Assembly: GCA_002716045.1 (NCBI GenBank)
Contig: PAZC01000060.1
Coordinates: 1-64,000 of the forward strand
Source of the DNA: Opitutia bacterium
GTDB lineage: Bacteria > Verrucomicrobiota > Verrucomicrobiia > Opitutales > Seribacteraceae
Length of the DNA stretch: 64,000 nt
Reading direction: 5' to 3'
Shown piece after piece: positions 26,558 through 36,224 of the stretch. Every line of letters begins with the position of its first letter. Positions within the stretch are counted from its first letter, which is position 1. Both the position numbers and the translations under genes were made by a program. Under the pieces are notes generated by a model. That model did no database searches. It was not told the DNA's origin and saw nothing but the letters and a program-made list of their open reading frames with translations.

Positions 26558-27319
26558 TCACTGAGAAACAATCACTAAGGCTTTGCCGGCTGATTGCCTG
26601 CCAGCCTCAATCACATACGCTGTGATGAGGAGAGTACAAGAGACTAGCAACAGTAAGCCGCACAGGATTCGCACCGCAAAACTAGTGAGAAAAACATTCA
26701 TCTTGGGAACAGCCTTGCCAAGTACGGCAAAAGAAATGTTCACGAGAAAGTTTAGGGCGATGAATGGGGCTGCCATTAAAGTTCCAATGATGAATATTTG
26801 GGTGGTATCTCGCACAAATTCATCCACGGGATTTGTACTGGTGAGAAATTTCCCCACAGGCATTGCCTCAAAGCTGCCTGCCAATGCCCGAAGGACATCG
26901 TAGTGAATTCCAGTTACGAAAAAGAGCAAAAGACCGAAGTAGTATAACAAAGAGGTGATGGTTGAATCACTTGAGCCAAGCAAGGGATTCACACTATTAC
27001 TTGCCATTAGACCAATTTCGTAGGAAATGACATGCCCGGCGAACTCGAGAGCAAAAAAGATCATACGTATGACGATAGCCATCATGAGGCCAATGCATAT
27101 CTCATTCATTGCCAATAGGATGAGTCCGAAGAAATGCCCTGCCAATTCTAGGTTGGCAGGGGCGAACTCACTGAGAAGCAAGGCAAGAAGCAGACCAAAT
27201 CCGACCCGAACACGAACTGGAACCATTTCACCTGCAAACAGTGGAATTCCAAGGAAAAAAGCACCCGTCCGCAGAAAGACGAGTATCGCTACTAAAATCC
27301 CTTCTGTTTCTATTGTCAC
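26558..27319 (-). CDS. fliR: Flagellar export protein FliR
   Basis: Position between fliQ and flhB; FliR-like polytopic sequence. Confidence 0.93.
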   Translation of the reverse strand: MTIETEGILVAILVFLRTGAFFLGIPLFAGEMVPVRVRVGFGLLLALLLSEFAPANLELAGHFFGLILLAMNEICIGLMMAIVIRMIFFALEFAGHVISYEIGLMASNSVNPLLGSSDSTITSLLYYFGLLLFFVTGIHYDVLRALAGSFEAMPVGKFLTSTNPVDEFVRDTTQIFIIGTLMAAPFIALNFLVNISFAVLGKAVPKMNVFLTSFAVRILCGLLLLVSCTLLITAYVIEAGRQSAGKALVIVSQ

Positions 27320-27585
27320 GGCGCCATTACTGGCATTAGGTTAATCATGTCGGTGCAAAATTCGGTCATCGTGTTGAGTATGAAATTGGCCGAGATGATC
27401 AGGGCTAAAGAAACCGCAACCAACTTGGGCACGAAAGTCAGCGTTTGCTCCTGTAAGCTAGTAATTGATTGGATTAAGCTGACCGTCACTCCAATTGCAA
27501 GGGCAGTTCCGAGTATGGGCACTGCTATGATGAGCCCTGTTCGTAAAAGGTTTGCGAGCAAATCAACTGCTAGTTCCAGAGTCAT
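27316..27585 (-). CDS. fliQ: Flagellar export protein FliQ
   Basis: AVPILGTALAIGVTVSLIQSITSLQEQTLTFVPKL; start chosen at MTLELAVDLL. Confidence 0.95.
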   Translation of the reverse strand: MTLELAVDLLANLLRTGLIIAVPILGTALAIGVTVSLIQSITSLQEQTLTFVPKLVAVSLALIISANFILNTMTEFCTDMINLMPVMAP

Positions 27586-27601
27586 AGGCGTATTCTCTTC
27601 G

Positions 27602-28360
27602 CTAAACGTTGAAACTCTCGACCAAGGATTGAACCACAAGATACCACCCATCAACCAGAACGAACAACAATAGCTTGAAAGGCATGGAGATAACTACGGG
27701 TGGCATCATCATCATGCCCATCGACATAAGTGACGATGCCACGATGAAGTCTACGATGATGAAAGGTATGAATATAAGAAAACCCATTTGAAACGCAGTC
27801 CGCAACTCGCTCATTACAAATGAAGGCAGCACTATGCTTAGAGGCAGTTCATTCCTTGTCATGGCTCCTTGACGGGAAAGTTCCAAAAAGAAGTTCACGT
27901 CTGCTCTACGCGTCTGATTGAGCATAAAATCCTTCATATGCCCATTGGCAGTCTCAAGGGCATCGCCCGAACGCATTTCATCTGCCATGTAGGGAACCAC
28001 GGCATCTTCATAAATTGAGTTCCATACGGGCCCCATGAGAAAGAAGGTCAGGAAAAGAGCCATGCCCACTATGATTTGACTTGAGGGGGCGGCATTTACG
28101 CCTACTGCGTTACGCACGAACCCGAGGACGATCACTATCCGAGTGAAACTGGTCATCAGCATCACAATGGATGGTCCAAGAGTAAGCAAAGTCATTGCGA
28201 CCACCATTTGGATCGCTACTCCGAAATCCGCATTGGGATCCCCGCCAGTAACATCTATGCGGAAGTTTTGGGCATCGGCGGGAGCAACCACCAGGAACAT
28301 CGCAAGGATAATCAGTGGGATCGATGTCTTCAGACGTGGCAATCGAAGAAACCTTTCCAT
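27602..28360 (-). CDS. fliP: Flagellar export protein FliP
   Basis: MLMTSFTRIVIVLGFVRNAVG...PSFVMSELRTAFQMGFLIFIPFIIVDFIVASSLMSMGMMMMPPV. Confidence 0.97.
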   Translation of the reverse strand: MERFLRLPRLKTSIPLIILAMFLVVAPADAQNFRIDVTGGDPNADFGVAIQMVVAMTLLTLGPSIVMLMTSFTRIVIVLGFVRNAVGVNAAPSSQIIVGMALFLTFFLMGPVWNSIYEDAVVPYMADEMRSGDALETANGHMKDFMLNQTRRADVNFFLELSRQGAMTRNELPLSIVLPSFVMSELRTAFQMGFLIFIPFIIVDFIVASSLMSMGMMMMPPVVISMPFKLLLFVLVDGWYLVVQSLVESFNV

Positions 28361-28362
28361 GC

Positions 28363-28806
28363 TTAGTCCTCCTCCTCGTCAACCGATTGCATCTGGGATG
28401 ATAACTGATTCTCGAACGAAGCATCCGTTGTCCCAGGCAAAGGAGAAAGGTATCTAATGCCGGTAGTCCAAGCTCCAACTAGGTGACGCTGGCCCTCGCA
28501 TTCAATTACAAAAACAAATTGACGGTTACCTAGCGCGCATACGTCTGCGACCCTGAGTCGTTTGGACCTATCACCCTTGAAGCGGCCAAGCCGTCGGTTT
28601 CTGAAGAAATCCGTGGCAAAATAAGCCATCGCCCCCAAAAGCATCAGCAAGCCAACGACCTTCAGTACACCAAGGAAAAATTTGTCGCCTGCCTCCTCGG
28701 AAACGCCGGGCAGAGACTTTGCCGACAGGTCTCCTAAAAGAAGGGGCGGAGACAAGGCAAGAGTCAGTAGGAGGAGGAAGACCGCGATTTGGCGGCTTAC
28801 CTTCAC
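28363..28806 (-). CDS. fliO: FliO-like flagellar biosynthetic protein
   Basis: Single TM plus RLRVADVCALGNRQFVFVIECEGQRHLVG; located between fliN and fliP. Confidence 0.72.
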   Translation of the reverse strand: MKVSRQIAVFLLLLTLALSPPLLLGDLSAKSLPGVSEEAGDKFFLGVLKVVGLLMLLGAMAYFATDFFRNRRLGRFKGDRSKRLRVADVCALGNRQFVFVIECEGQRHLVGAWTTGIRYLSPLPGTTDASFENQLSSQMQSVDEEED

Positions 28807-29051
28807 GCTGGACTATCCAAAATCTCCGTGACTTTGAGGCCGAATTTATCCTCAACCACGACCACCTCACCATGGGCGATCAGTTTGCCATTGACGAGCA
28901 AGCCAACGGGGTCCTTGGCCTGCTGTTTCAATTGAATGATGGCGCCGGGACTCAGTTCCACAACTTCCCGCATGGGCAACTCGGCCGTTCCCAACTGAAC
29001 GGTTACGTTTACCTTAACGTCCATCACGATATCCATTTTTTCACTATTCAT
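28803..29051 (-). CDS. fliN: Flagellar switch protein FliN (SpoA domain only)
   Basis: VKVNVTVQLGTAELPMREVVELSPGAIIQLKQQAKDPVGLLVNGKLIAHGEVVVVEDKFGLKVTEI. Confidence 0.94.
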   Translation of the reverse strand: MNSEKMDIVMDVKVNVTVQLGTAELPMREVVELSPGAIIQLKQQAKDPVGLLVNGKLIAHGEVVVVEDKFGLKVTEILDSPA

Positions 29052-30072
29052 GGCTTTTTTCTGTTAAATTGTTGGTATCCACTTCTGTTTCAGTGATGCG
29101 GAAGGCAACCCTTTTGCCTTCCTTTCCGATTTCACCTTTAAAATAGGTCTTTCCCTCGATGCGCAGTTGCGTTTCAGAAAGTAAGCGCATGGGCATTTCG
29201 ATGATATCTCCGACGCCTAGGTTCACCAAATCACGAACAGTCATGGTGAAAGCATCCCACTCCGCAGACATGGGAACGGTGATATCGTCATAACTTTCGT
29301 GCCAGCGAGCAGGCTTTGACTTTTCCTTTGCGGATGCCGCGGCGTCTGTGGCCAAGGCTTTATGAACCAAAGGCTCGATAGTATAAAAAGGAGTGGCTAT
29401 GCGTATAGGGCCAGAGACATCACCAAAGGATGCTTCCATCGTAAGCGTCAAAACCATGGCGTCAGGAGGAGAGGTTTGGAGGAACCGCCCGCTGGATTCT
29501 CGCCCGATTATGGTCGGATGGAGTTCCATGTATTCATCCCATTGCCTGCACCATTCTTCGATAATTATGCTGTTAAAGTCATCAACCAAGGCATTTTCGA
29601 TATCAGTTAACCCACGTTCTTCCGGCATTGTGGATCCCTTGCCGCCAAGCAGGCGGTCAACGACAGTGACGGCTAAATGTGAATTGACGTCCAGCAAGCA
29701 AACACCGTTTAATTCTTGAATCTTAAATAAACTGACGCAAGCCGGAGCCTTCACCTCTCCAGTGAAGTTCTTATATAAATCAGCGGTCAAATTCTCCAAC
29801 TGAAGGTCAAATTCCGTGCTCAAGAACATGGATAAATGACCTGCAAGATAATATACGAAACGCTCACTTTTTTCCTTCAGTTTCTCGAGATCCGAGTCGC
29901 TCAAGGCAATAGGGTTCGTAAAGTCATACTTGACAGCTCGAATGCCTGCTTCCGGTGGGATCTGCTCGCCATCACAACGGAAAATCGGAGCAACTGACCC
30001 ACTGGCCAAGTCCTCGATTTCACTGACGTCAAAAACGTCTTCTGAACCACCTAGAGATTCGTCGGACATCAC
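29044..30072 (-). CDS. fliM: Flagellar switch protein FliM
   Basis: FliM-like middle and C-terminal SpoA regions; overlaps fliN by 8 nt. Confidence 0.93.
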   Translation of the reverse strand: MMSDESLGGSEDVFDVSEIEDLASGSVAPIFRCDGEQIPPEAGIRAVKYDFTNPIALSDSDLEKLKEKSERFVYYLAGHLSMFLSTEFDLQLENLTADLYKNFTGEVKAPACVSLFKIQELNGVCLLDVNSHLAVTVVDRLLGGKGSTMPEERGLTDIENALVDDFNSIIIEEWCRQWDEYMELHPTIIGRESSGRFLQTSPPDAMVLTLTMEASFGDVSGPIRIATPFYTIEPLVHKALATDAAASAKEKSKPARWHESYDDITVPMSAEWDAFTMTVRDLVNLGVGDIIEMPMRLLSETQLRIEGKTYFKGEIGKEGKRVAFRITETEVDTNNLTEKSHE

Positions 30073-30080
30073 TTTTCCCG

Positions 30081-30617
30081 TTATTGGATAACGAACTTCG
30101 TGAAATAAAGTTGGGTGATCAAATCGCTGTCACCCTTGCGATGCTTTTGAAGTACATCGGCAAACCGTTTGCGCAAGTCAATTTTGACTCGCTCCATAAA
30201 GCCGTTTTGCTGAGCCTCTTCATAGCCGTAACTGCCGAGAACGTTGAGGGCCTCGTTTCGGATTCGATACTCATTCTCTTCCATTACTTTTTCGAAAGTA
30301 GAAGCAAAGCCTTCCATCACGATATCACAGGACAAATAGCGCGTCTTAACTGGCCCGCTCATGTTAGTGATGAGGTCTTTCACCTCATAGGTTTTCTCCT
30401 GGCCAGTAGGCTCGGCATCCAATGAATGACCACCGCTACCGCCAACACTGTCGTGTTCTGGCTTGGGGACATATTTTTCAGCGAGGAAGAAGGCTCCTCC
30501 CACTGAAATTCCTCCCGCCAGGACAGCAACCACGATCAAGGGAAGGAGGCCGCCTCCATTTCCTCCACCTTGATTGCCTCCTTCTCCTCCGGGCAATTCG
30601 TCAATTTGAGCGCTCAT
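30081..30617 (-). CDS. fliL: Flagellar basal body protein FliL
   Basis: N-terminal TM, C-terminal KVIDLRKRFADVLQKHRKGDSDLITQLYFTKFVIQ-type end. Confidence 0.85.
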   Translation of the reverse strand: MSAQIDELPGGEGGNQGGGNGGGLLPLIVVAVLAGGISVGGAFFLAEKYVPKPEHDSVGGSGGHSLDAEPTGQEKTYEVKDLITNMSGPVKTRYLSCDIVMEGFASTFEKVMEENEYRIRNEALNVLGSYGYEEAQQNGFMERVKIDLRKRFADVLQKHRKGDSDLITQLYFTKFVIQ

Positions 30618-30642
30618 TTCGAGATCCTTTCCTTCGTTAACG

Positions 30643-31494
30643 TCAACGTTTCAAGTTCACTGCTTCTTGCAAGATAGTATCGGAAACCGTAACTACCCGT
30701 GACCCTGCTTGAAAGGATCTTTGGTGGGTGATCATGGCTGCAAATTCATTGGTCAAGTCCACATTCGAGAGTTCCAGGGTATACTGTCGGACTTTTCCGA
30801 GGGGACCGGTGTCGGGTATAGTCCCGGCAGTCAGTCCGGCGATATTCGAACCGCCCGGACCATTAGAGTAAAGCCCATTGCCTTCCCTGATCAAGTTTTG
30901 AGATGCTGTGAAGTTCACTAACTTCAATTGCCCGATCTCTCTTCTGAGATCTTGAGTGCCATCGTTGATCAAAGCGAAAACCTTGCCTTTTTCATCTATT
31001 TGTCGAGCTAAGAGGGTTTCTCCTTCTGCTGCGGCAATTTTCAGATCTCCCTCTTGAGATTGCAGGCGATATTGATTTGAGTCACGGGTGACGATTGTGC
31101 CGTCAACCAAACTCTCAAAACTGCCAGCACGAGTATAGAAGGTTTCGGCGGTAGTTGGATTTACGACAACAAAGAAGCCTCCTCCATTGGGACGATTACC
31201 CCCATCGATCGCAAAATCGAGATCAAGCCCAGTAACATCGAAGGCTCCTTGCTTGAAGTTAGAGGCAACGGAAGAAATATCAGTTCCCGATCCATATTCA
31301 GCGACTTGATTGGAAGGATTTCCTCCAACCGGAGTTTGGGAACGTTGTTCGTACTGATAAAAATTGTCAGTAAAACGGGCACGAGCTCCTTTGTAACCGA
31401 CGGAGTTTACGTTAGAAATGTTATTACCAAGCAACTGCATGCCCTTAGTTATACTCTTCAGGGCAGAAACTCCGTTGTATAGTGAGGAAATCAT
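30643..31494 (-). CDS. flgE: Flagellar hook protein FlgE, short form of 283 aa
   Basis: GVSALKSITKGMQLLGNNISNVNSVGYKGARARFTDNFYQ...LSNVDLTNEFAAMITHQRSFQAGSRVVTVSDTILQEAVNLKR; immediately after flgD. Confidence 0.85.
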   Translation of the reverse strand: MISSLYNGVSALKSITKGMQLLGNNISNVNSVGYKGARARFTDNFYQYEQRSQTPVGGNPSNQVAEYGSGTDISSVASNFKQGAFDVTGLDLDFAIDGGNRPNGGGFFVVVNPTTAETFYTRAGSFESLVDGTIVTRDSNQYRLQSQEGDLKIAAAEGETLLARQIDEKGKVFALINDGTQDLRREIGQLKLVNFTASQNLIREGNGLYSNGPGGSNIAGLTAGTIPDTGPLGKVRQYTLELSNVDLTNEFAAMITHQRSFQAGSRVVTVSDTILQEAVNLKR

Positions 31495-31526
31495 AATGGC
31501 TTCTTGGTTGTGAGTTCGAAGAATCT

Positions 31527-31964
31527 TCAGTTCTTTTCGACAAGTTCTATTTTGGTGATGGATGCGGCAGGGAAGGTCTGTCCGTTGACAGTAACCAACA
31601 ATTCTCCGCCGGTACCTTTCTCAACTGCCTGAGCAATGCCCGTAATTGGCGCAGATTCTCCGTCCTGCGCCGTCACTTGCTTGCCGAGATAGGCTTGTGC
31701 TGCTATTTCGCGATGGCTCGCTGTGAAATCCTTGAAACTTGTCGCAAACTGTTGCATTTGCTCAACCGATGAAATGCTAGCCATTTGGGCGATGAACTCT
31801 GTGTCCTTCATCGGTTCCATTGGATCTTGATTGGCGATTTGCGTGGTAAGCAACCGAAGGAAATCTTCCATTCCCATGGCTTTCTCGGCTGTACCGCCGA
31901 TCGTTCCAGTTCTTTCGGGTTTTACGTGCTCTATTTCGCTTGCAGGAATAGTGGCTTCTATCAT
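31527..31964 (-). CDS. flgD: Hook assembly protein FlgD
   Basis: AMGMEDFLRLLTTQIANQDPMEPMKDTEFIAQMASISSVEQM. Confidence 0.93.
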   Translation of the reverse strand: MIEATIPASEIEHVKPERTGTIGGTAEKAMGMEDFLRLLTTQIANQDPMEPMKDTEFIAQMASISSVEQMQQFATSFKDFTASHREIAAQAYLGKQVTAQDGESAPITGIAQAVEKGTGGELLVTVNGQTFPAASITKIELVEKN

Positions 31965-31991
31965 GTCATCAGTTGGTTAAAGTTATATTAC

Positions 31992-33104
31992 TTAAGCAGC
32001 TTCGTCCCATTGACCGCGGACAATGCCCTCATAATTTTCCTGTGCGAATGCTGGCGGTAAAAGATTGGAGCCCGCCTTACCCATGTCCTGTGCCAATCGT
32101 TTCCAATCCTCTGAAATAGCGGCTCGAAGAGACATGTCTTCGGTTGCGAAAATCACCTCCAGCTGATCGCCCAGGAAACGCATCTTGATTCCAAGGCGAC
32201 CGCCACCAGGCAGATCAATGGCCATCCGAGCCACTCGAGTTTCACCATTCATGAATCCCGCAATGCGGCTCCGAATTTCAACAAATCCACGGCGAGCGTC
32301 GCGTTGAGACTTGGCATCGGAGCGCAAAAAGGACTGACCTTTCATTTCGGTGTTGGCGACTTCAGCAAGCCCCGCTTTCAGTGTGACCTTATTTTCCGTT
32401 TCGCCACTGCTCAATGGGGTGGCTTGCTGGCATTCTTTGACGATGGGGCTCATTGGCTTCTCTGCTGACTTACTTGAAACGGGTGAAGATGATTTGTGAT
32501 GCTCACGCTTAGCATTTCTCATGCCATCATCCTGCGCGTTTTGCTCACCACTGCCCTCTTGGTCTCCCAAATATCGTTCTTTGCTGTCCTTTGCGTGTTT
32601 AATGACCTCTTGAAGTTCTTTTTTATTTGAGGTTTGCTGAACAGGTTTGTCTGCCACTACTCGCTCCGATCCCAAGTTCCCAGCATTGGCTTTGGATGAA
32701 TGAGTGGTTCCCAGGCGTCCGCTAACAATTGTCTGCTGTGGAGCATTTGGGGTAAGTTTCGACTGAGATGGTCTGGAGGGTACGGCTTGCGACTTGGATT
32801 TACCTATTTTGGCAGCTGGCGAACTGTTGGCGCCACTTTGCCTAATGTCTTGTTTCTGGCGGATGAGGTCGCGAAAAGAGGTACGTTCAGTGTTTTTCTG
32901 GGTAGCAGCACCTTTGTCTTTGGGACCGAGTTCTTTTCCACTAGATTCCTGATTGTGTCGGGCACCGGTTCGCTGGGCTATTTCCTGGGGGCTCTTAGGC
33001 ATCCAGAAGGTGCCGAACTTACCCAAGCCGCCTACACGCTCAACCGGAGGCGCCTGACTAGTGCTCGGGTTGCCTCGAGACAGATTCTGTAGGGATGATT
33101 CCAT
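31992..33104 (-). CDS. fliK: FliK-like hook-length control protein
   Basis: Low-complexity N-terminus, C-terminal ARMAIDLPGGGRLGIKMRFLGDQLEVIFATEDMSLRAAI; located upstream of flgD. Confidence 0.72.
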   Translation of the reverse strand: MESSLQNLSRGNPSTSQAPPVERVGGLGKFGTFWMPKSPQEIAQRTGARHNQESSGKELGPKDKGAATQKNTERTSFRDLIRQKQDIRQSGANSSPAAKIGKSKSQAVPSRPSQSKLTPNAPQQTIVSGRLGTTHSSKANAGNLGSERVVADKPVQQTSNKKELQEVIKHAKDSKERYLGDQEGSGEQNAQDDGMRNAKREHHKSSSPVSSKSAEKPMSPIVKECQQATPLSSGETENKVTLKAGLAEVANTEMKGQSFLRSDAKSQRDARRGFVEIRSRIAGFMNGETRVARMAIDLPGGGRLGIKMRFLGDQLEVIFATEDMSLRAAISEDWKRLAQDMGKAGSNLLPPAFAQENYEGIVRGQWDEAA

Positions 33105-33130
33105 GAGAAAAAAGCAAACAATAGATCTTG

Positions 33131-33781
33131 TCAGTTATTACCCGCCGTGGGATCCCTGAAAAGTAACCTCAATCGCTCTGTTATGTCTTCGACCAACTTG
33201 GTGCTCGCATCGTCGTCTTCTTTCATCATCTCGTCGAATATAGGAGCGATTTCACCGGGTTTGAGATACTCGAGCATCTTGACGATCTGATCGATCTTGT
33301 TGCCCTTGTTGTACTGCTTGATCAAAGTAACAGCACCTTTGGGAGAAAGCTCCACGATGGTTTGGGCGAGTTTTTTGAGATTCTTTTCCTCGCTTGCGGA
33401 AACCTGTTCGAAGCCGGCCATGTAGCCAGTGATCTTTGTTTCCAGTTCTTTTTGCCTGCGCTCGAGATCTGCATTTCCTTTGACAAGATCTCGGGCAGCG
33501 GAATCTAGAATGCGTTCGCGCTCATTCAATTCGCTTTCTTTCTCGAGAATAGAATCGCGAGCGGCTTCCAATTCCTTTGAAAGTTGATCCATGGCGTGTG
33601 TTTCGGCGGGAGAATAACTGGATGCATCGGGATCAAACACCAAGCTCGGAAAACGAGGCGCTTCGACTTTTTTCGGAGGAAACAAGGCGTCCCATTTCCA
33701 AAATGCGAAACCGACAATGGTACTTACACTAATAATGAATGCCACCGCGGCGAGAACTGCTGGAGAACTAAGAACTTTCAT
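33131..33781 (-). CDS. MotE/MgtE N-domain-like flagellar protein
   Basis: N-terminal TM, coiled coil, KIDQIVKMLEYLKPGEIAPIFDEMMKEDDDASTKLVEDITERLRLLF. Confidence 0.7.
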   Translation of the reverse strand: MKVLSSPAVLAAVAFIISVSTIVGFAFWKWDALFPPKKVEAPRFPSLVFDPDASSYSPAETHAMDQLSKELEAARDSILEKESELNERERILDSAARDLVKGNADLERRQKELETKITGYMAGFEQVSASEEKNLKKLAQTIVELSPKGAVTLIKQYNKGNKIDQIVKMLEYLKPGEIAPIFDEMMKEDDDASTKLVEDITERLRLLFRDPTAGNN

Positions 33782-33784
33782 AAC

Positions 33785-34237
33785 TTACTCTGTTGGTAAA
33801 AGAATTCCAAATCTGGCTCCTATAACATCTTCCAAAGCACGATCCTCTTTCGCTTCCTGAAGTCGGATATGTTCTTCTTTGCGACGCTCCTTGAGCCGTA
33901 ATAAAATTTTTTCTGCGGTATCAGCCTCCAGATAGGATTTTTTTGACTCCTCTTCGGCTGCAAGAGATTTGACGACTACTTCCCGCTGCTTCTTCAGGGA
34001 TTCCCTCGCATGCTCAATTGAAGCGAGGAAGGCATCTTGGTCATGACCGGCAATGCCTTGCTCGCGTTGGGCAGCCACACTTCTTTCTATATCATCTAAT
34101 CGCTGAGAAATTTGTTCGCATCGAAGCTCGTCGCTTTTTCTCTTGTTTATAGCCTGAGCATAATCCTTGAGACATTTTTCGCGAGTTAGCCCGCGGAAAT
34201 GCAAGAGGGATTCCAAACGAAAACGAAAGACCTTCAT
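33785..34237 (-). CDS. fliJ: FliJ flagellar export protein
   Basis: MKVFRFRLESLLHFRGLTREKC... coiled coil; overlaps fliI. Confidence 0.82.
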   Translation of the reverse strand: MKVFRFRLESLLHFRGLTREKCLKDYAQAINKRKSDELRCEQISQRLDDIERSVAAQREQGIAGHDQDAFLASIEHARESLKKQREVVVKSLAAEEESKKSYLEADTAEKILLRLKERRKEEHIRLQEAKEDRALEDVIGARFGILLPTE

Positions 34238-35559
34238 GAAGCGAAAATAGTTCGTAGTTGCTCAAATGCGTCGTCCCTGGTGAAAAGGGTGTCATATCGC
34301 TGCTTGAGGAAACCGTCTATGCCGGGCTGCTTTTCGATAGCCTGATCAATGGGTGGATTTGTGTTAGGGACATAGGCTCCTACATTGATGAGGTCTTCGT
34401 TATGTTGATATACCGCCATTAGGTCACGAGCTTCAGAAATTAGCTCAATCTCATCTTCCGTGCATACGGCTCGGTCCAGGCGACTAACACTACGCAAAAC
34501 GTCTACGGCTGGATAGTGGTTGGCATTAGCCAGTCGTCGACTCAACACGACATGCCCATCCAGAAATCCGCGGACTGCATCTGCCACTGGTTCGTTCATG
34601 TCATCACCTTCCACCAACACAGTGTAAATGGAAGTAATGGCACCAAGGTCACTTGTCCCTGTACGCTCGAGAAGGCGGGGCAACATTGAAAAGACTGAAG
34701 GTGTGTAGCCTCGAGAGGCCGGCGGCTCTCCCACAGCCAAGCCTATTTCACGTTGCGCCATGGCTACTCGAGTAAGCGAATCCAGAAGGAGCAGGACATT
34801 CTTACCTTCGTTCCGAAAGCCTTCAGACAAAGCAGTTGCCAAACGAGCTGCCCGAATTCTCATTGGGGCCGTCTGGTCAGCCGTAGACACCACCACAACG
34901 GATTTGGCCAAACCTTCCGGCCCAAGGTCATTCTCCACGAATTCACGCAGTTCCCTGCCGCGCTCACCAACAAGAGCAATCACGTTGACATCGGCTTCCG
35001 ACCCACGGGCAATCATGCCCAGCAAAATCGATTTCCCTACACCACTGCCCGAGAAAACCCCCATTCGTTGGCCTCGCCCCATTGGAACAAATGCATCAAG
35101 GGATTTAATACCTGTGCGAAATGGCGTTTTGATGACCCTTCTGTCAAGAGGGTTGGGAGGATCGGCATGATACCCATCGCGGGTTGGTGTCCTTAGAGGC
35201 CCTAAGTCATCGAGCGGGCGACCCATGCCATCTATTACGCGCCCGAGCAAGGCGTTGCCAGTGGGAACCTGATTAGATTCGCCAGCTGCCTTGACCTTAC
35301 ATCCTGGATGGATGTGGTGAACGCTTTCCAAGGCCATCAATAAAGTAAGATTTTCACGAAATCCAACGACTTCAGCGTCAACTGACTCCTTATTCTGAGG
35401 GGAGGTAATACGGCAAATCTGACCGATACTTGCCTCCGGCCCCTCAGATTCTATTATCAGTCCGGTGACTCGCAGCACAGAACCAACCTTCTCCACTGCT
35501 CGGGCACCACGTACAGTGCCTTCAATCCAATCAAGTTGCGAGCGGAGCTCCTGAATCAT
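34234..35559 (-). CDS. fliI: Flagellum-specific ATPase FliI
   Basis: Walker A GSGVGKSILL, VIALVGERGRELREFVE, ASRGYTPSVFSMLPRLLER. Confidence 0.97.
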   Translation of the reverse strand: MIQELRSQLDWIEGTVRGARAVEKVGSVLRVTGLIIESEGPEASIGQICRITSPQNKESVDAEVVGFRENLTLLMALESVHHIHPGCKVKAAGESNQVPTGNALLGRVIDGMGRPLDDLGPLRTPTRDGYHADPPNPLDRRVIKTPFRTGIKSLDAFVPMGRGQRMGVFSGSGVGKSILLGMIARGSEADVNVIALVGERGRELREFVENDLGPEGLAKSVVVVSTADQTAPMRIRAARLATALSEGFRNEGKNVLLLLDSLTRVAMAQREIGLAVGEPPASRGYTPSVFSMLPRLLERTGTSDLGAITSIYTVLVEGDDMNEPVADAVRGFLDGHVVLSRRLANANHYPAVDVLRSVSRLDRAVCTEDEIELISEARDLMAVYQHNEDLINVGAYVPNTNPPIDQAIEKQPGIDGFLKQRYDTLFTRDDAFEQLRTIFAS

Positions 35560-36224
35560 TGGTCAAGTTCCTCGGCTACTTTGTTCAACTTGGTTAAAAT
35601 ACGTCCATCGACCAAGCCGAAACGACTTTTGATCTGGCAATCGCCACGACCAAGTTCGGTGTCTTCATGAAAGACGACGTTCGGGTAGCCTTCCAGCAAA
35701 GCGTCGGCCCCACCGATTCCATCAAAAAGTCCAGCTAAGGCACCGGAGAAATCATCCGTATCCGAAACTTCCTCAGGCTCTTCCTTGGACAATTTATCAC
35801 CAGCTTTCAAAAGATTGAGATCTTCCGGTGAGAGAAAAACCTCCAGTTTCTCATCTTCTGTAGCAAATTCGCCGATCAAGTTCGTGACGACTCCCACGAT
35901 CATTTCTCGGTCTAGGGAAATCTCGCCTAAAATCCGTTCGGTCAAGGCAATGGTTAGTTCAGGCAATCGCTTGATAAGCTCCTGGGTCATCTCTGAGAAT
36001 TGGTTTTGCAGAGTGGCCAACACTTGGTCATGTCTGTCACCAAATTCGACTCGCATGCGCTGGAGCTCTTGGCGAGCTTCGTCAAGGGCCTCTCGCTTGC
36101 CGAGTTCGCGCGCAGCCCTCTCCCTGTTCTCAACCTCTGCAGCCGGGACAGGCTCAGGGCCAAGATAATCTACCGTAAACCCTTTCGGTTGCTCGGTGAA
36201 GGATATGGTTCTATTGTACGACAA
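35556..36224 (-). CDS. fliH: FliH flagellar assembly protein (probable TTG start)
   Basis: FliH-like coiled coil plus C-terminal domain; TTG at 36224 follows GGAGGAGA on the minus strand. The supplied ORF extends to 36281. Confidence 0.82.
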   Translation of the reverse strand: MSYNRTISFTEQPKGFTVDYLGPEPVPAAEVENRERAARELGKREALDEARQELQRMRVEFGDRHDQVLATLQNQFSEMTQELIKRLPELTIALTERILGEISLDREMIVGVVTNLIGEFATEDEKLEVFLSPEDLNLLKAGDKLSKEEPEEVSDTDDFSGALAGLFDGIGGADALLEGYPNVVFHEDTELGRGDCQIKSRFGLVDGRILTKLNKVAEELDQ

